Shown in pieces: positions 32,829 through 44,501 of a stretch of DNA of 64,000 bases (position 1 is its first letter; each line of letters starts with the position of its first letter). Source of the DNA: Selaginella moellendorffii. Lineage: Eukaryota; Streptophyta; Lycopodiopsida; Selaginellales; Selaginellaceae. The translations under genes and the position numbers were made by a program. The stretch is from positions 23,613 to 87,612 of the forward strand of contig NW_003314380.1 of NCBI RefSeq assembly GCF_000143415.4, written 5' to 3'. Under the pieces are notes generated by a model. That model was not told the DNA's origin and did not search any database. It was given only the letters and a program-made list of their open reading frames with translations.

Positions 32829-33139
32829 GATTCCCCTCCACCACAAAAGGCGAAAGATATTCTATTCCCCAAACCTCCAGGCGCCACGTCCAGGATCGCA
32901 AGCCTCTGGCAGCATCGAGCGCTTGGAGCACCGCAGCCATAGCCGGAGCACCGCAAAAACCCTAGAGAGAGTGTTTGAAAATTGGCGGGAAAAAGAGGGA
33001 GACGATTCAACGCTACCGTACAGTCTCTTTGCTCCACGACATAGAGCAAACATTCCTCGCTTCTTCCTTCGCCCGCGCTTCCTCTCGACGCTCCCTCGCT
33101 ACATCGCAATGCAGACCTAATCGTTTAGAGCTCTAAGCT

Positions 33140-33841
33140 ATGGCTGCCTTCTTGCTCCTCTTCCAGGGACTCCGGAGCTCTCTCCTCTTCGCGGTTCTCG
33201 TTCCGCTGCTCCTCGCCCTCGATTCCGAGGCCATCAGGTCGCGCGCGCCCAATATCTCCATGCGCTCGCTCTTTCTCGCTGTCAATCTCCTCGTCATCAC
33301 ACTGTTTGCGATGGGCCGCGCTGCCCAGAACCCTGGCAGCGACCAATTGTCCAGAGCGCTCGTCGTCCACGACGACGCGAATGCCGCCATCCCGCACATC
33401 ATACCGGAGGGCGGCAATGAATTTGACATCCTCGTCGTCTCTTCCTCTTCTTTCGGGGATTATCCGGGAGAGGAGCTCAAGGAGCTCGAGTTTTGCGGCG
33501 CCGGGGAATCTCTGGCTTTGGTCGTGACAAGCCAGGGCGATCCAGAGCTCCTGGACAGCAATCATTGCAGGGATATGGTGCCAGCCCCTTCGCTCTGCGA
33601 TGAATTGCCGCCGGAGACGCCAGTGGAAGTGGAATCCCCTGTTGTAATTTCGCCCGGGAAGATCAAGAAGAAGGGCAAGAAGGCGAGGAAATCTCCTCCA
33701 GTGAGCAGCAATCCGGGGCGCGGCACAAACGCGATGGTCACGGTGGGCGTCGATGGGCTGCTGGATTGCTCCATGGATGATTTCAACAGGGCATGCTCTG
33801 CCATCATCAAGCTCCATCGCAAAGAATGGCAATTGAGATGA
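33140..33841 (+). CDS. Membrane protein with DUF761-like tail (paralogue 1)
   Basis: Intronless, 233 residues. Two hydrophobic segments lie near the N-terminus (LLFAVLVPLLLAL; LFLAVNLLVITLFAMG). A long acidic/Ser-rich middle with a basic patch (KIKKKGKKARK) follows, and the conserved end is CSMDDFNRACSAIIKLHRKE. The same layout occurs in the neighbours at 34464 and 36993. The tail resembles the C-terminal DUF761 motif (..FN..C...I..F....RLQ) found in plant-specific proteins with an N-terminal DUF4408-like membrane region. Function unknown. Confidence 0.75.
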   Translation: MAAFLLLFQGLRSSLLFAVLVPLLLALDSEAIRSRAPNISMRSLFLAVNLLVITLFAMGRAAQNPGSDQLSRALVVHDDANAAIPHIIPEGGNEFDILVVSSSSFGDYPGEELKELEFCGAGESLALVVTSQGDPELLDSNHCRDMVPAPSLCDELPPETPVEVESPVVISPGKIKKKGKKARKSPPVSSNPGRGTNAMVTVGVDGLLDCSMDDFNRACSAIIKLHRKEWQLR

Positions 33842-34463
33842 TCCAAATCCAAAGGAATATGGATCGTCGCGAAGAATCACGGGGCAAAGTTCCTTGTTCA
33901 TTGTGTATAGATATAAGTTTCCACAAATGCTGGACACTAAGAATGGTCTCTCAAAAAGATAAAAGATGCAAAAGAGATGAAGGTCGAATGTAAAGCGATT
34001 TTCACGGGTGATTCCTTCCCAGCCAGCATAAAAACTAGAAAAATACGAGAGAATCTTTTGATGCCACCTTTAATTCTGGTGAGAGCAATGCAATGCAATT
34101 AAATTGGGGGATTGAGACCTCGAGCTAATCTTTTCGACATCCTAGTGACCCGCTCGCTGCTCATGAGCGTTGATTAATCCCGAGGACTTTGGGACGAAGA
34201 AACCTGGGAAGATCACCGCCGAGACTTTAGTCTCTGTTTTGTAGGCCCGTCAACTTGTTTGCTGAGCCAAGTTCTATAAAACTATGAAAAGTGTCGGGAA
34301 CTTCCCAGATTTTGTCTGTTTTTGCCGCCAGGAGGAACATTCGCCTTGACTAAACCCTAGTCGAAACTTCAAACTATACACATGATCATAGAAGGTTCTT
34401 GACAAGTCACAAGATCATAGCATGTTCTTGGGGTATTTTTTCAGCTTTTGTTTTTGTTAGATC
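33842..34463. other. Intergenic between convergent paralogues
   Basis: Holds the 3' ends of two convergently transcribed related genes. No other gene or repeat is recognised. Confidence 0.5.
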
Positions 34464-35261
34464 TCAACGGATTTGCCACTCCTGACGACGTAGCTTGATG
34501 ATCGTCGAGCATGCCTCGTTGAAATCTTCGATGGAGCAGCTGGACAAGCGACCAACATCGACTGTGGTGGCCGTCCCGAGTTCTCCATTACTGCTAATAA
34601 CTTGATCACTAACCTGTGCTAATTGTTTGTGATCCTGATGTTCTTCCAGTAGCTTTGGGATTGCTGCCGCTGCTTTCCTCTTCTTGATCGTGCTCTTCTT
34701 TGTTGTCTTCTTCGTCTTTGTTGATCTTGGTGGATCCTCGGCGATTTCTTGGTGGAAGGGAACGATGGCTTTGCAGATCTGGCGATTCTCGACCGGGAAA
34801 ACGACCTCGGTCGTTATCAGGGCCAGAGAATCGTCGTAAGCGCCATCGTCTTCCTTTCCGGGATTATAACAGAGTTCCTCGCGGCCGTGATGGTCATCAC
34901 GGGTTGGATGCGGAGTTAGCGGAGAAACATTCTCGCAGTAGAAAGCGGGAGAGGAGATGAAAAACACATCAGCATTGCTCGATCCATCGGCGGAATTGAC
35001 ATGGGCGACGATCATGGGGTCGCGAACTACAATCGCCCTCTGCGATTCGAATTCTTCGCTGGGGATCGTGCCAGGACTGCCTCTAAAACTTGGGGTTGCG
35101 ATCAGCAGCGAGAGAATTAGCAAATTCACGGCCAGGAACAAGAAGAATTTGGGGCTCCTGGACGCTAGATCGGCAAGATCAGGGGAGAAGGCTAGCAGGA
35201 GAAGAATCAGCAGCAGCCTACTGATCCCGATCGACTGGAAGAGAAGAACCACAAGGGTCAT
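34464..35261 (-). CDS. Membrane protein with DUF761-like tail (paralogue 2)
   Basis: Intronless, 265 residues from the ATG at 35261; the upstream in-frame GTG is not used. Two N-terminal hydrophobic helices (LLLILLLLAFSP; FFLFLAVNLLILSLLIA) are followed by a polar middle with a Lys/Thr-rich basic patch (TKTKKTTKKSTIKKRK). The tail CSIEDFNEACSTIIKLRRQE is almost the same as that of the gene at 33140. The two genes point toward each other, consistent with an inverted duplication. The C-terminal match is the basis for the DUF761-like assignment; the role is unknown. Confidence 0.75.
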   Translation of the reverse strand: MTLVVLLFQSIGISRLLLILLLLAFSPDLADLASRSPKFFLFLAVNLLILSLLIATPSFRGSPGTIPSEEFESQRAIVVRDPMIVAHVNSADGSSNADVFFISSPAFYCENVSPLTPHPTRDDHHGREELCYNPGKEDDGAYDDSLALITTEVVFPVENRQICKAIVPFHQEIAEDPPRSTKTKKTTKKSTIKKRKAAAAIPKLLEEHQDHKQLAQVSDQVISSNGELGTATTVDVGRLSSCSIEDFNEACSTIIKLRRQEWQIR

Positions 35262-36992
35262 GACTTCCCTAGACAACACGATCTTGCTACGATCCCCGCA
35301 AGAGCCCTAAATCGCGAGGAAAGGCTACATTTATAAAACCACTTGCAGCCTTCGTGAAATCCACGCTACTGGAGAGCATTTGCGCGTGCCGAATCTTATT
35401 GTACCCGGGAGCATATTCGCCAATCCACTTGAAAATAGTAAATCCTCCGTACCGTTGTCTGCCGTACGAAACTTTCCCGTTGCCAAGGATATGCCCCACG
35501 CCCTCGCGAATATCCCCCTTTAGGGCTTTTAAACATTCTCGTGGGGCCTAGGTCAAAATATTTGGTAGGGTCGCAGGAGGAGCACGGATGCCTGGCGCGT
35601 CAATCAGGAAGGAGCAGCGCAGCTACGGAGAATGGATCCAAATCTCTCTCGCAGCTCCTGGTGAGTGATCGTCCTTGCCCTGATCCTTTCACCAGTAACA
35701 TAGGTCCTCTCTATGTGTTTCCTAGTCATGCCTTAGATTTCCACCCTAGATTTTATGGCTCTGCGAGTAAGCAGTGGTCTTGAAGCTCTTGTTCTTTCGT
35801 ATTTCTTCCTCCCTCCTCTTTGAGTGCTTGCATTTTTTATAGCGAGGGCGCTAAGTACGTGGGCTTCTTTGGATGGTACTGCATTCATTTGTGGAGGAAG
35901 TCATGGATCTTCTTACATGCAAAGCCTGCGTTCTTTCTTTTCTTTTCTCTTGCGATTCTTCTCGTCATTTATGGCTCTTCAATGGATGCTTTATGCTGCC
36001 TGCTGCTCCCGCCTGATCTGCTGACTGCACTTGGCTTCTTCATCGTCTCGTTTCTTACAAGTCATGTGTTGTGTGGGGTGCGCTATCTTTAAGCCCAGTC
36101 TATCCTGTGTCTCCTGGTCCTTTTTTATATGATTTCTCGTCGCGATGTCGAGAAGTTGTTTATAGTATTTGGGGAGAGCCAATGTTGCTTTCCGAGCGAG
36201 AACAACATCTAGGCGGCCCCGGCCTCTTTAACTTTCAGCCCGTCTCTGATAAGGTTGGTTTCCGTGTTCCGCTATGCTGGCTGAAAGTGTATGGCTTGCT
36301 TTCTCTTTTACAAATCTATCCACAACGTAGCTGTCGGGTCTTGCCTCTATTTCTCTGTCACTGTTCCGTGACAGTATGTTACAGTCTTAGTTTTTTTTGT
36401 TTTCCTCCCTCTGAGTGCTTAAATGACCCTCTGAGTATGGTTTTTGTTTTCTAGTCTATCGTTTCAACACAGTGTGGTCAGCGGTGTGATTCGACCGAGG
36501 GGTTAACACTGGTTAGCTACTGCGTTGGAGTTTTGCCAGGCGGTGTCTGCTGTCTGCTTTCTCCTAGCACGCACTCGGTACACAGGTTCTTCCTTTATAT
36601 TCTTCGTTTTCGATTCCACCCTGAATCATCCTGGCATTTCTTCTTCCTCGTGCCCTCCTCCTTCTCCTTCCTCTCCTCTGTTCTCCAAGTTCAGGGGACT
36701 GGTTGCTTTGGGGGATTTGATTTTTCTGCTCTGGTTTCCTGTGGTCCTGCACTTTGTCTACATCTCCATCCTTTGTAAGTTTCTTCGCTAGTTATCTGTT
36801 CAAATGTCCCAGCCTAGAGGGTCGGCTGTAGGCTTCACTTTTTGAAGTGTAGTCTGGAAGCCGAGATCCTTGTTTGCTTCTGCTACATTGCAAATATAAG
36901 CCACAGTCCTCCCTTGAGATCTCTCAGCGCTCGAGTTCTTCTCTCCTTTTCCCTTTGCTTTAATCAGACAGAGTTCTTTTTACCTCCGCTAC
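35262..36992. other. Pyrimidine-rich intergenic DNA / long leader of the next gene
   Basis: About 1.7 kb, strongly T/C-rich on the plus strand from 35780, with splice-like signals (ctcctg|gtgagt near 35660). Open frames are short and unconvincing. It may be a leader with introns for the gene at 36993, or plain intergenic DNA. Confidence 0.4.
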
Positions 36993-37823
36993 ATGGAATT
37001 TGGTGACAACAAGAAGTCTTGCTTCGTGTCGGACACCTGCGGAGGAATTCCATGTCTGAAGCAGGTTGCCATACTCTGGTCCTTGATGGCCGTGTTAGTC
37101 GTCACCATGGATCTTCTCTCCTTTTCGGGGCTTCTCCCATTTCCCGGTGGGTACACATTTCCTGTTATTGCTTTTCTATACTTCACTCTGGGCCAACGAA
37201 TGTGGTCTATCATCGCAACGCTTGGCAACTGCCTCACTCCCGCGGTCTTGTTCCTCCTCATGAACGTGATGATCGTCGCCATACTTCTCTCGTCCGGCTG
37301 CTTCTCTAGAGACGACATGTCTAATCTTCTCCCTGTTGCAGCGCCAGCCTCCGGTAGCTTCCAGGATCATCAAGCCCCTCCCGCCAGCGACGATGACAAG
37401 CACAAGGCCGCAATTGCAACGAAGTCCCGGAACTTAACCCGTTCTTCCTCGGCAACGGGCGCTACGACTAAAGTCAAAGCTGCGAAGAAAATGAAGAGGC
37501 AGTACTCGGCTCCCAGTCCGTCGAGGTCCAGACTCCAAGACGAGCTCGAGCTCCGGGAAGAGGAGAAGCAGCAGCAGCAGCAGGTTGAGCAAGAGTCGTG
37601 CTATAACAAAGAGGAGGATCAGTGGCACCACCACCAGCACCATCATTCATCCAGCCTGATCATCATGGAGCTCCCGGCCGAGGCAGCGGGCAGTGGCAAG
37701 GCATACAGCAGCAACCTCATGACTTGCGACCAGGACGTTTTCAACGAGATAATCGGGAATTACATCGATAAGTTCAAGCAGGATATGCGACAGCAGGAGA
37801 TGATCCCTGCTCGCGGCTGGTGA
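36993..37823 (+). CDS. Membrane protein with DUF761-like tail (paralogue 3, diverged)
   Basis: Intronless, 276 residues. It has three or four hydrophobic stretches (VAILWSLMAVLVVTM; FPVIAFLYFTLGQ; PAVLFLLMNVMIVAILL), a long polar middle with Gln- and His-rich runs, and the tail VFNEIIGNYIDKFKQDMRQQ. The tail is close to the DUF761 consensus, in which an F/I-rich helix ends in K/R-x2-[LM]RxQ. It lies near the two shorter paralogues on the plus strand. The family is plant-specific and its function is not established. Confidence 0.72.
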   Translation: MEFGDNKKSCFVSDTCGGIPCLKQVAILWSLMAVLVVTMDLLSFSGLLPFPGGYTFPVIAFLYFTLGQRMWSIIATLGNCLTPAVLFLLMNVMIVAILLSSGCFSRDDMSNLLPVAAPASGSFQDHQAPPASDDDKHKAAIATKSRNLTRSSSATGATTKVKAAKKMKRQYSAPSPSRSRLQDELELREEEKQQQQQVEQESCYNKEEDQWHHHQHHHSSSLIIMELPAEAAGSGKAYSSNLMTCDQDVFNEIIGNYIDKFKQDMRQQEMIPARGW

Positions 37824-39997
37824 GTTTGCAAATGTGAGGTCTCAACTCGGCGTCTCGGGCTCCTCGAGCTGTAAAGTTTCCTATGTTCTTGGGGAAGAAC
37901 GAGGCTTCGTCGCATAGCCAAAGGAGCCGAATTAAAAATTTTGGCACTGTACAGTATAAGTGAGTCTTTTGCTGTGGTACAGATTGTTGGGACTTTCCAT
38001 GTACATCATACTAAGGGAAAATTTATAGGTTTTGTTTGTGTATTGGTTGATGTTTCTGGCTTCCGGAATCTTTTGATTTTCGGTCTGCCCAAAGTTGTAA
38101 CTTTGATCTTTTGTGGCTTGTTCAACACTGTTGCTTTGATTGAGGGAAATGTCACAACCACAGCCCTAGATGGCTAGATTCTTCCTGTCAGAAAAAATGG
38201 AGGTGGTCAAAAAGCTCCATGGTGATTAGTAAAAATATAGTCACCTATAGTGGGTTTGTTGGATGTTGTTGAGCTACTTGTTGTTGCTTGGATTGATGAC
38301 ACTTTGCAAACCCCACTTACAAGAGAGGGAGACATGAGCAATTGAGTGATTGATCAGTAAAAAACACCCAAACAAGAGGAAGTGGTGTAAGATCATGCTC
38401 TCACCTCTAGAGGCCTACAAAGAAATCCACTCTACACACAACCTATGAGTGGGGGTTGTCTCTTTGCCTGGGAACCTACTTCCTGTTTGTAAGATTTCCA
38501 TTTGACAATGTCCAAAATGGTCCATTAACAAGCATGACATACATATACTGGTGGGATTTTGTTTATTTTGTTTCTTGATTTGATTTGACAAGACCTGGGA
38601 TACAGGATGATACAGGTGAAAGGCAAACAACAAAGAGAAAAAACAAGCCACCTCTCTTCTCTACTATAGCCAGCCACCACCAGGATAAGCACAAACATGT
38701 GTGTGTCTGTGTGTGTTGTTGGTCCTCAAGGCTTTCATTGCAAAGTTTCCATCACACATACTACTACTAGTGAAGCTATATGGCTACAAACACTGTGCAT
38801 GTAGTAGCTATACCTCAAGTTTCTTGAACCTTGCTCCCCACATTGGACTCAGGGAAAGCTGCATGAAGAAAGAGAAGATGAGAAAGGAAAAAAGGAGACA
38901 AGCTTATCTAGAACATTGTCAATTGTGGTCCAAAGCTCCCCTGCCCTGGCCTTGATTTGCTCCTAGTTTGAGGAATTCTACCTAGTGCTGTCCAGAAAGA
39001 AGAATAAGGATCTGATGGTTGAATTGAGCGGCCAAGCTCTGCCTATGATTCACAAATCATCCAAGCCTATCAACCAAGGCTGGTCCTTCCTAGTTCAACT
39101 TGAAGTGGAATATTTACGTACGCGTACTTTGGCCTAGAATTGAATGGAGAGTACTGAGACAGACCTGGAGTACTACAGACAAACTCCCCCACGTGAACCA
39201 ACATTGCTAGCTACAAACATTTAGTTCAAGAAGTTCTCCTTTTTTTTTCAGTTTTTTTTAAAAATCTGTTTCTTTTCTTTTCCTTGTTGACTTGGTGAAA
39301 AATAAAGGATCAAAAAAAGTTGTAGAGCACTGAATTGCTTTGCTGTGGTGAGAGAATACAACTCCAGGGGAGGATGTTTTCATTCCCCAAAGAGCTTTGC
39401 TTTTCCACTTTTATCAAAGGCTTCTTTTTCTTCTCTTGCTTCGTTTCTCTCTTTCCTGTATGATTTAAAGTTGGAACTCAAGTAGAACTGACACTCTCGG
39501 GTGAAAGGAATGAAAGCTTTGCGGCTAGCACTGCACAGATCTAGTACAGATCATCCGATGCTTTTCAGAGGAAAAAAAAATGCAAGTAGCCACAGAGAAA
39601 GAAGCCACACGTCTACCACAAAAACTCGCTCACTCACTCACCTATGGTAGTGAATAATCATGGCACTTACCCGAAGATTCGTAGCGTCTCTTTCCACGTT
39701 GAGCTAAAGTACCTTGTCCAAGTGAGTGTCAAATGATTCGATGGCTTTCGCAATAAGCGCGATCCCATAAACAGTGAGTGAGTGGTGTCTTGTCGCGCAT
39801 TTCTTCCATCGTGAAAAGCACTCTATCTGAACGAACAGTTCAAGATCATAAGAACCTCCAGCAAAAGAATTAAAGCCTCGTCTTTTTCTCGCCTGGGGCC
39901 GATCAGCACGATCGTAGAAACGTAAAGCGATGGCGCGCAATCTTCGTTGTTTATACAGGCAAATCGGTCAGGAGCACAAAACAAGGAAGAAAAGATT
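37824..39997. other. Intergenic, no gene recognised
   Basis: About 2.2 kb. It contains a short imperfect GT run near 38698-38722 and several T-rich tracts. A minus-strand frame at 39704-39940 (no ATG) reads plausibly in places (YGIALIAKAIESFDTHLD) but is not assigned. Confidence 0.45.
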
Positions 39998-41994
39998 TCA
40001 CTTGAAAACCACTGCACGAACCCGTCTTGTAGGATGCTGTTTACGAACACTCACCACCCTCCTTACTTCTTCCATCATCAATGGCTTGATCTTGTTGGAC
40101 TCGATGATCGCTTGGACCTCCTTCCGCTCGATCGTAAGTGGGTAATTCTTGGCCGCCACGGCTGCGCTCTTCTCCTCCTCCTGTAGAACCAGATCTTTGC
40201 TGCCACTTGCAGAGCTTGCAAGCGGCAATGGAGCCCGTCCGGTTTCGAGTAGCACTGGATCCCTCTCAACCACTTGTTTGATTTGGGACTGTGTTAGTTG
40301 AATGAACATCCCAGAACTGCAATGCAAGGGACGCAAAACTAAACAAACAAAACAAAAATGCACTGCAGTACCTTAGCTTGGAAGGGAGACGCAGTCCACC
40401 GACGCGAACTCTTTTGAGAGCATGAACCTGGTGGAACAACCAGTCAGGCAGTTGCAAGAGGAATACAGAAGTTCATATACCTTGAGAAATGCACTCTCTA
40501 CCAGCTGCCGTACCTCGTGATTTCGTCCTTCCGTAACCTGCAAGTTCCAGCTTAGTCAGATGAAAAGCCAGGGAATCCAACTGGACTTACGACAACACGT
40601 ATTCTATGCCTGCTATCTCCTGGCTCCGACTTTACAAGCTCGACGGAGATTGGGACGCACATAACCCCGTCAATCTCTGTTCCACTTGCTATTCTTTTTA
40701 GTTGCCTCTTTGTGACACTTTCATTATCCACAGTAACAAGATACCTGCACAACAGCTGTATGAGCTCTTTTTCATTTTGTAAGATCTTACTCTTTTGTGA
40801 TACCCGACGATGGATGCGAAACCTTTTGAGCAAATTCACCTGTTTCAGTCGTAAGCATGAGAGATTCTTCTCAATTCTTTGCTTTCTTACCGTCATTCGT
40901 AACGAATATAAGACCAGTTGTGGCAACATCTAAGCGACCGACTGTAAAGAATCTAGGCTTTGTTAGTCCCGGGTTATTTTTTTCCTGCAAATACAAAGGA
41001 TTAAACGACAAACTCCGAATCGAAATACACTAACCCATGTCTTAAGGTACTTTTCAAGTAGTAAGTAGACTGTTTTCTTGTCATCCTTGGCATCAGAGCA
41101 AATGTAGCTACACATGGTATCAAACATTGAGAACTCTAGCATCTGGTGACAATAACAGCTCACCCTTTTGGTTTGTACAGAGCGAAAACCATTTTTGGAG
41201 GCAGCCTCCGAGGAATTGGCTTCCCGTCAATGTATATAAGATCTTTCAGTGGATCTACATGAGTCTGTCAGAGCATATGTCACTACCTTCAAAGTCAATC
41301 GAAATAAAGAAAAGACAGACCTCGGGTGTCCTGCAAACTTTACCATTCACAACAACCTTGCCAGCAAATATGATCTCTTCGCAAGCACGCCTCGATGCCA
41401 CTGCAAGGTAGATAGTTATAAACGTGGCTAGAGAGTGAGGAAAAAAAGCAGAAGAAAAAAAATCTAGTCACCTCCAGCAGCCGCCATAACTTTGCTCAAT
41501 CTTTCAGCTTTCCGGAATCTCATGTTGAAGAACCTCCTAGCAGCTTTGGAGAACTTTGGCTCTGGAGTCGGCACCTTTTTCACCTTGGGAGAACGTATAT
41601 CTTTCTTCTTGAGCTCCTCCTCTTTCTTTGGAACCTTAGCGACAGCTTTCTTCTTTTCCTTCACTTCCTTCACGCCAGACCCCGCATTCCCAGCGTCCTC
41701 CGCGTCCTTGACGACGATATTCCCGTGAGCGTCCTTGCCTATAATCTTCCCGGAAGTGCTCAATGCAATCAATGCTGCCAATCCTTCGAGCGGATTCGCA
41801 AAGGGCGTCTGGTAATCCACTGCCGGCGGGGGAGCTTTCGAGCTGCTTACCTCGCTCGTCCCGCAGCATCGCACCAGAAGCCCCCATCTCTGGCTCCGGG
41901 AGCTCCAAATCCCGGTTCTCCGAGCGTGGCACAGCAGTGTAAATCCACGCGCGACAGGAGAAACCCTGGACAGCCCTGGAATGGGCAGCATCAT
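39998..41994 (-). CDS. Chloroplast RNA pseudouridine synthase (SVR1-like, RsuA/RluB family)
   Basis: Ten exons: 41994-41472, 41400-41321, 41264-41164, 41107-41035, 40984-40891, 40839-40791, 40744-40591, 40537-40481, 40427-40372 and 40316-39998. They join to 501 residues. The basic, Arg/Ser-rich N-terminus and a Lys-rich linker precede the S4 RNA-binding domain (RLSKVMAAAGVASRRACEE then GKVVVNGKVCRTP). The catalytic domain follows, with GRLDVATTGLIFVTNDGEFA; the Asp of GRLD is the catalytic residue. Next come GITKEYLVTV, TEGRNHEVRQLVE and RVRVGGLRLP, all RluB/RsuA landmarks. Arabidopsis SVR1 is the chloroplast relative needed for rRNA maturation; it is shorter than this protein, which has an extended C-terminus. 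All introns are short GT-AG. Confidence 0.93.
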
Positions 41995-42177
41995 CGCTCC
42001 TACCCAGTGTGCATTCTCGAGGAACCCTAAAACAGGTAAACCCTTAAACTAAAACCCTAATTCTTAACACAAAGTGCCACCTGGCAGCACTACAGAGTGC
42101 CACGTGGTATTCCACATTGTCCTAAAAAGCCCTAAATATTCGTCTCCTCTTTCCTCTTCGCGTGAAACTAGAGGAGC
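41995..42177. promoter_or_regulatory. Shared 183-bp promoter interval with telo-box motifs
   Basis: Lies between the divergent SVR1-like and inositol 3-kinase genes. It contains several AACCCTAA-type words, including aaaaccctaatt near 42051 and gaaccctaaaac near 42022. Telo-boxes are common in promoters of plant translation and organelle genes. Confidence 0.55.
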
Positions 42178-43331
42178 ATGCTAGGGCATTCAATGGACGA
42201 AGAGGATGACGGCATCGTGGAGTCCAACGGCTGCGATGGGCCAGGGCTCGCTGGGCCGATCCTCATTGTGGGGAACTACTGCCACGACACGATCATCACT
42301 CGATCCTCGCGCACCGATACCCTGGGCGGATCGGCGGGTTACCTGGTGAATGTCCTCGACGCTCTTGGCGTGGAATCGGAGGTAATCTCCAAGGTCGGCC
42401 CGGATTTCGCCTATCGGTCTAGGGTATCGCATCCGCCAGTGGTTGTCGAGCGATCGGCGACGACGCACTTCGTGGCGGATTACACAGGCGCCGAGGATGA
42501 AGATCGCGTGCTGCGAGCGGTCAAGATGTGCGATCCAATTGTCTCGTCGGATTTCGGCGGCGCTCGGCGGAGCCGCTATGGGATCGGCCTGGCAGCGGGC
42601 GTCGCCGGCGAGATTCTGCCCGAGGCGCTGGAGAGGATTATCAAGCTGTGCGATCGGGTGATCGTGGATCTCCAGGCGCTCATCCGGCTCATCGATCCGG
42701 TGACGGGAGTGGTCAAATATCGCAAGCTCGAGGACACGGAGTTCTATGGGATGCTAGACAGGGTTTCTTTCGTCAAGGCGGCCCAGTCCGAGGCCAAGTA
42801 CATCGATCTGGAGAACGCTCGCCAAAAGACGTGTGTGATCGTCACAAACGGTGACAAAGGCAGCACGGTCTACATCAAGAGCAACGAGTATCACGTCCCG
42901 GCGTTTCCGGCGAGCGAGCTCGATCCAACTGGTGCTGGAGATAGTTTCTTGGGTGGATTCACTGCGGGGCTCTATCGAGGCCTGTCCGTCGAGAAGGCTG
43001 TGGTGGTGGGGAATTATTTTGGAGCGCTCGCTGTGTCTCATGTGGGAATTCCTACGCTCACGCAGTTCCAAGTCAAGGTAATGCTGTTTCTTTTTCCTCT
43101 AGGATCTAGCTTCTCTTCGTTTGATCTTGTCTGGGCTTTTGTTCTTCGGTGTAGGATTCAGATAAACTTTTTTCTGGCAACGATTGTAGGCTTGCCTGAG
43201 CAACCTTTGCTACAGCGGCATAGTACAATTCTTATTTTTTCTTGATCCAGAAGAATTCCAGATATACAGCAGGCAATAAACATAAGAGAGGGGCTTATGA
43301 TTCTCCTCACGACAGCGTAAGGTTGCAATGA
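42178..43331 (+). CDS. Inositol 3-kinase (pfkB family)
   Basis: Phosphorylates myo-inositol to inositol 3-phosphate in the lipid-independent route to phytate. Exon 1 is 42178-43077 and exon 2 about 43251-43331, giving 326 residues. Landmarks shared with plant myo-inositol kinase are ILIVGNYCHDTII, TLGGSAGYLVNVLDALGV, VISKVGPDF, LAAGVAGEILPE and IVDLQALIRLID. The pfkB C-terminal signature DPTGAGDSFLGGFTAGL contains the catalytic Asp of GAGD. The end of exon 2 (KNSRYTAGNKHKRGAYDS) is poorly conserved and its acceptor is the least certain part. Without splicing the frame would run on to about 43245. Confidence 0.93.
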
Positions 43332-43601
43332 TGTTTGCGATGATCTTTGCTAATCACTGTATGTTGACTAAGCCATAGCTCGAAAGAAGGTGAGCGAGAG
43401 TAAAGCTTATGCTCGAGTTACACGTGAAGGAAACTTCCATTTTCACTATATCATACATTCAAGAAACAAAACCAAAGACGCACAAAGCACAGGTATGGTT
43501 TCTGTTACAGATTGACTCTTTTCCAGACTCGCAAAGTTTTGTAACTTCGATCGATCGTCGTCAAAGGTTCTATACTCCTTTTCTTTTTATTTCTTGGGCT
43601 C

Positions 43602-44501
43602 CTAGTACTGAGCTTGCTTCGTGATCGGTTTCATAGGTATGGAGCTCCCATTACTGGACTCGATGTCCACAACTGGCAGATGTTCGTAGCCACCACCACT
43701 GCTTCTCCTCCTGGCGACTCCACAGTAGAGAAACGAGCTCACCACCATCGCCACCAGGAGGTGACAGATAAAAGCCAGGTCCACGAGCGAGAAGGCCCGA
43801 GCTCTAGCTTCCTCGAGATCACACTTGGTGCTTCCTCCAACTCCTCGCGGAAGATCCAGCAGCTGGTGGCAGCCCTCCGGCGTGAAGCTCTTGACGAAGA
43901 GCGTCAAGCCTGACTGCACGAGCCACGATCCCTGCAGAAGGATCGACTCGGTCAACACCAGATCGGCGAGGATGGCAGTGGGTTTCCAGGCCAGCAGCGC
44001 CGCTGAGATCGAGCACGCCGCCGCGAGGTTGGAGAGGATGGCATTGCATTTCCCCTCAAGATCCTGGCCGTGCTGGGACAGAACCATCCACTCGATCCCA
44101 AACGCTACCGCGGAGAGGAGGAAGGCTGCTTCGGCGGGGAGTGGAAGCCACAGCGTCGTGTCACTGACGAGCAGCACGACGACGAGGAACAGGAAGCCGA
44201 GGAGCATGGCGGCGCGCTGGAAGTCGACGACCCGGGTGTTGGGGGCGCCGATCTGGAGGAGGGCCTGGAAATCGGTGGAGGCGGCCAGCTCGTAGACAAT
44301 GGCGATGGGAAGAGCGAGGAGGAGGATGTAGAGCTCGAGGTGCTTGATCCGGCCGCGGAGGCCGGCGACCGGGTGCCATAGCCTGGCGGAGTAGTCGCGG
44401 GGCGAGCGAATGTAGGTGGAGATCGCGCGGAGCTGGTGCCAGAAGCCGATGGCGATGAGAAAGATACCTGGTAGAGCGTGGGCAGCGAGCGTCCCCCCCA
44501 T
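43602..44501 (-). CDS. DUF716 / TMEM45-like membrane protein
   Basis: Intronless, 299 residues with about seven predicted membrane helices. It starts MGGTLAAHALPGIFLIAIGF and has the family's W-HQLRAI pattern after helix 1, the H-P-x-x-G-L region and the lumenal EAAFLLSAVAFGIEWMVLSQ. A late helix carries GSWLVQSGLTLF and the end is polar. Plant DUF716 proteins are widespread, with proposed roles in defence-related responses, but no biochemical activity is established. It points away from the inositol kinase gene, tail to tail. Confidence 0.88.
   Translation of the reverse strand: MGGTLAAHALPGIFLIAIGFWHQLRAISTYIRSPRDYSARLWHPVAGLRGRIKHLELYILLLALPIAIVYELAASTDFQALLQIGAPNTRVVDFQRAAMLLGFLFLVVVLLVSDTTLWLPLPAEAAFLLSAVAFGIEWMVLSQHGQDLEGKCNAILSNLAAACSISAALLAWKPTAILADLVLTESILLQGSWLVQSGLTLFVKSFTPEGCHQLLDLPRGVGGSTKCDLEEARARAFSLVDLAFICHLLVAMVVSSFLYCGVARRRSSGGGYEHLPVVDIESSNGSSIPMKPITKQAQY

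Noticed and set aside
32862-33053. Minus-strand frame beginning MFALCRGAKRLYG
   Set aside because: It reads like leader sequence of the small gene below it and does not splice onward in frame.
33125-33937. A 270-codon minus-strand frame opposite the first DUF761-type gene
   Set aside because: Antisense shadow of a coding exon without any family match.
39704-39940. Minus-strand open frame after the SVR1-like gene
   Set aside because: It lacks an ATG and a recognisable domain and may be the 3' untranslated region of that gene.
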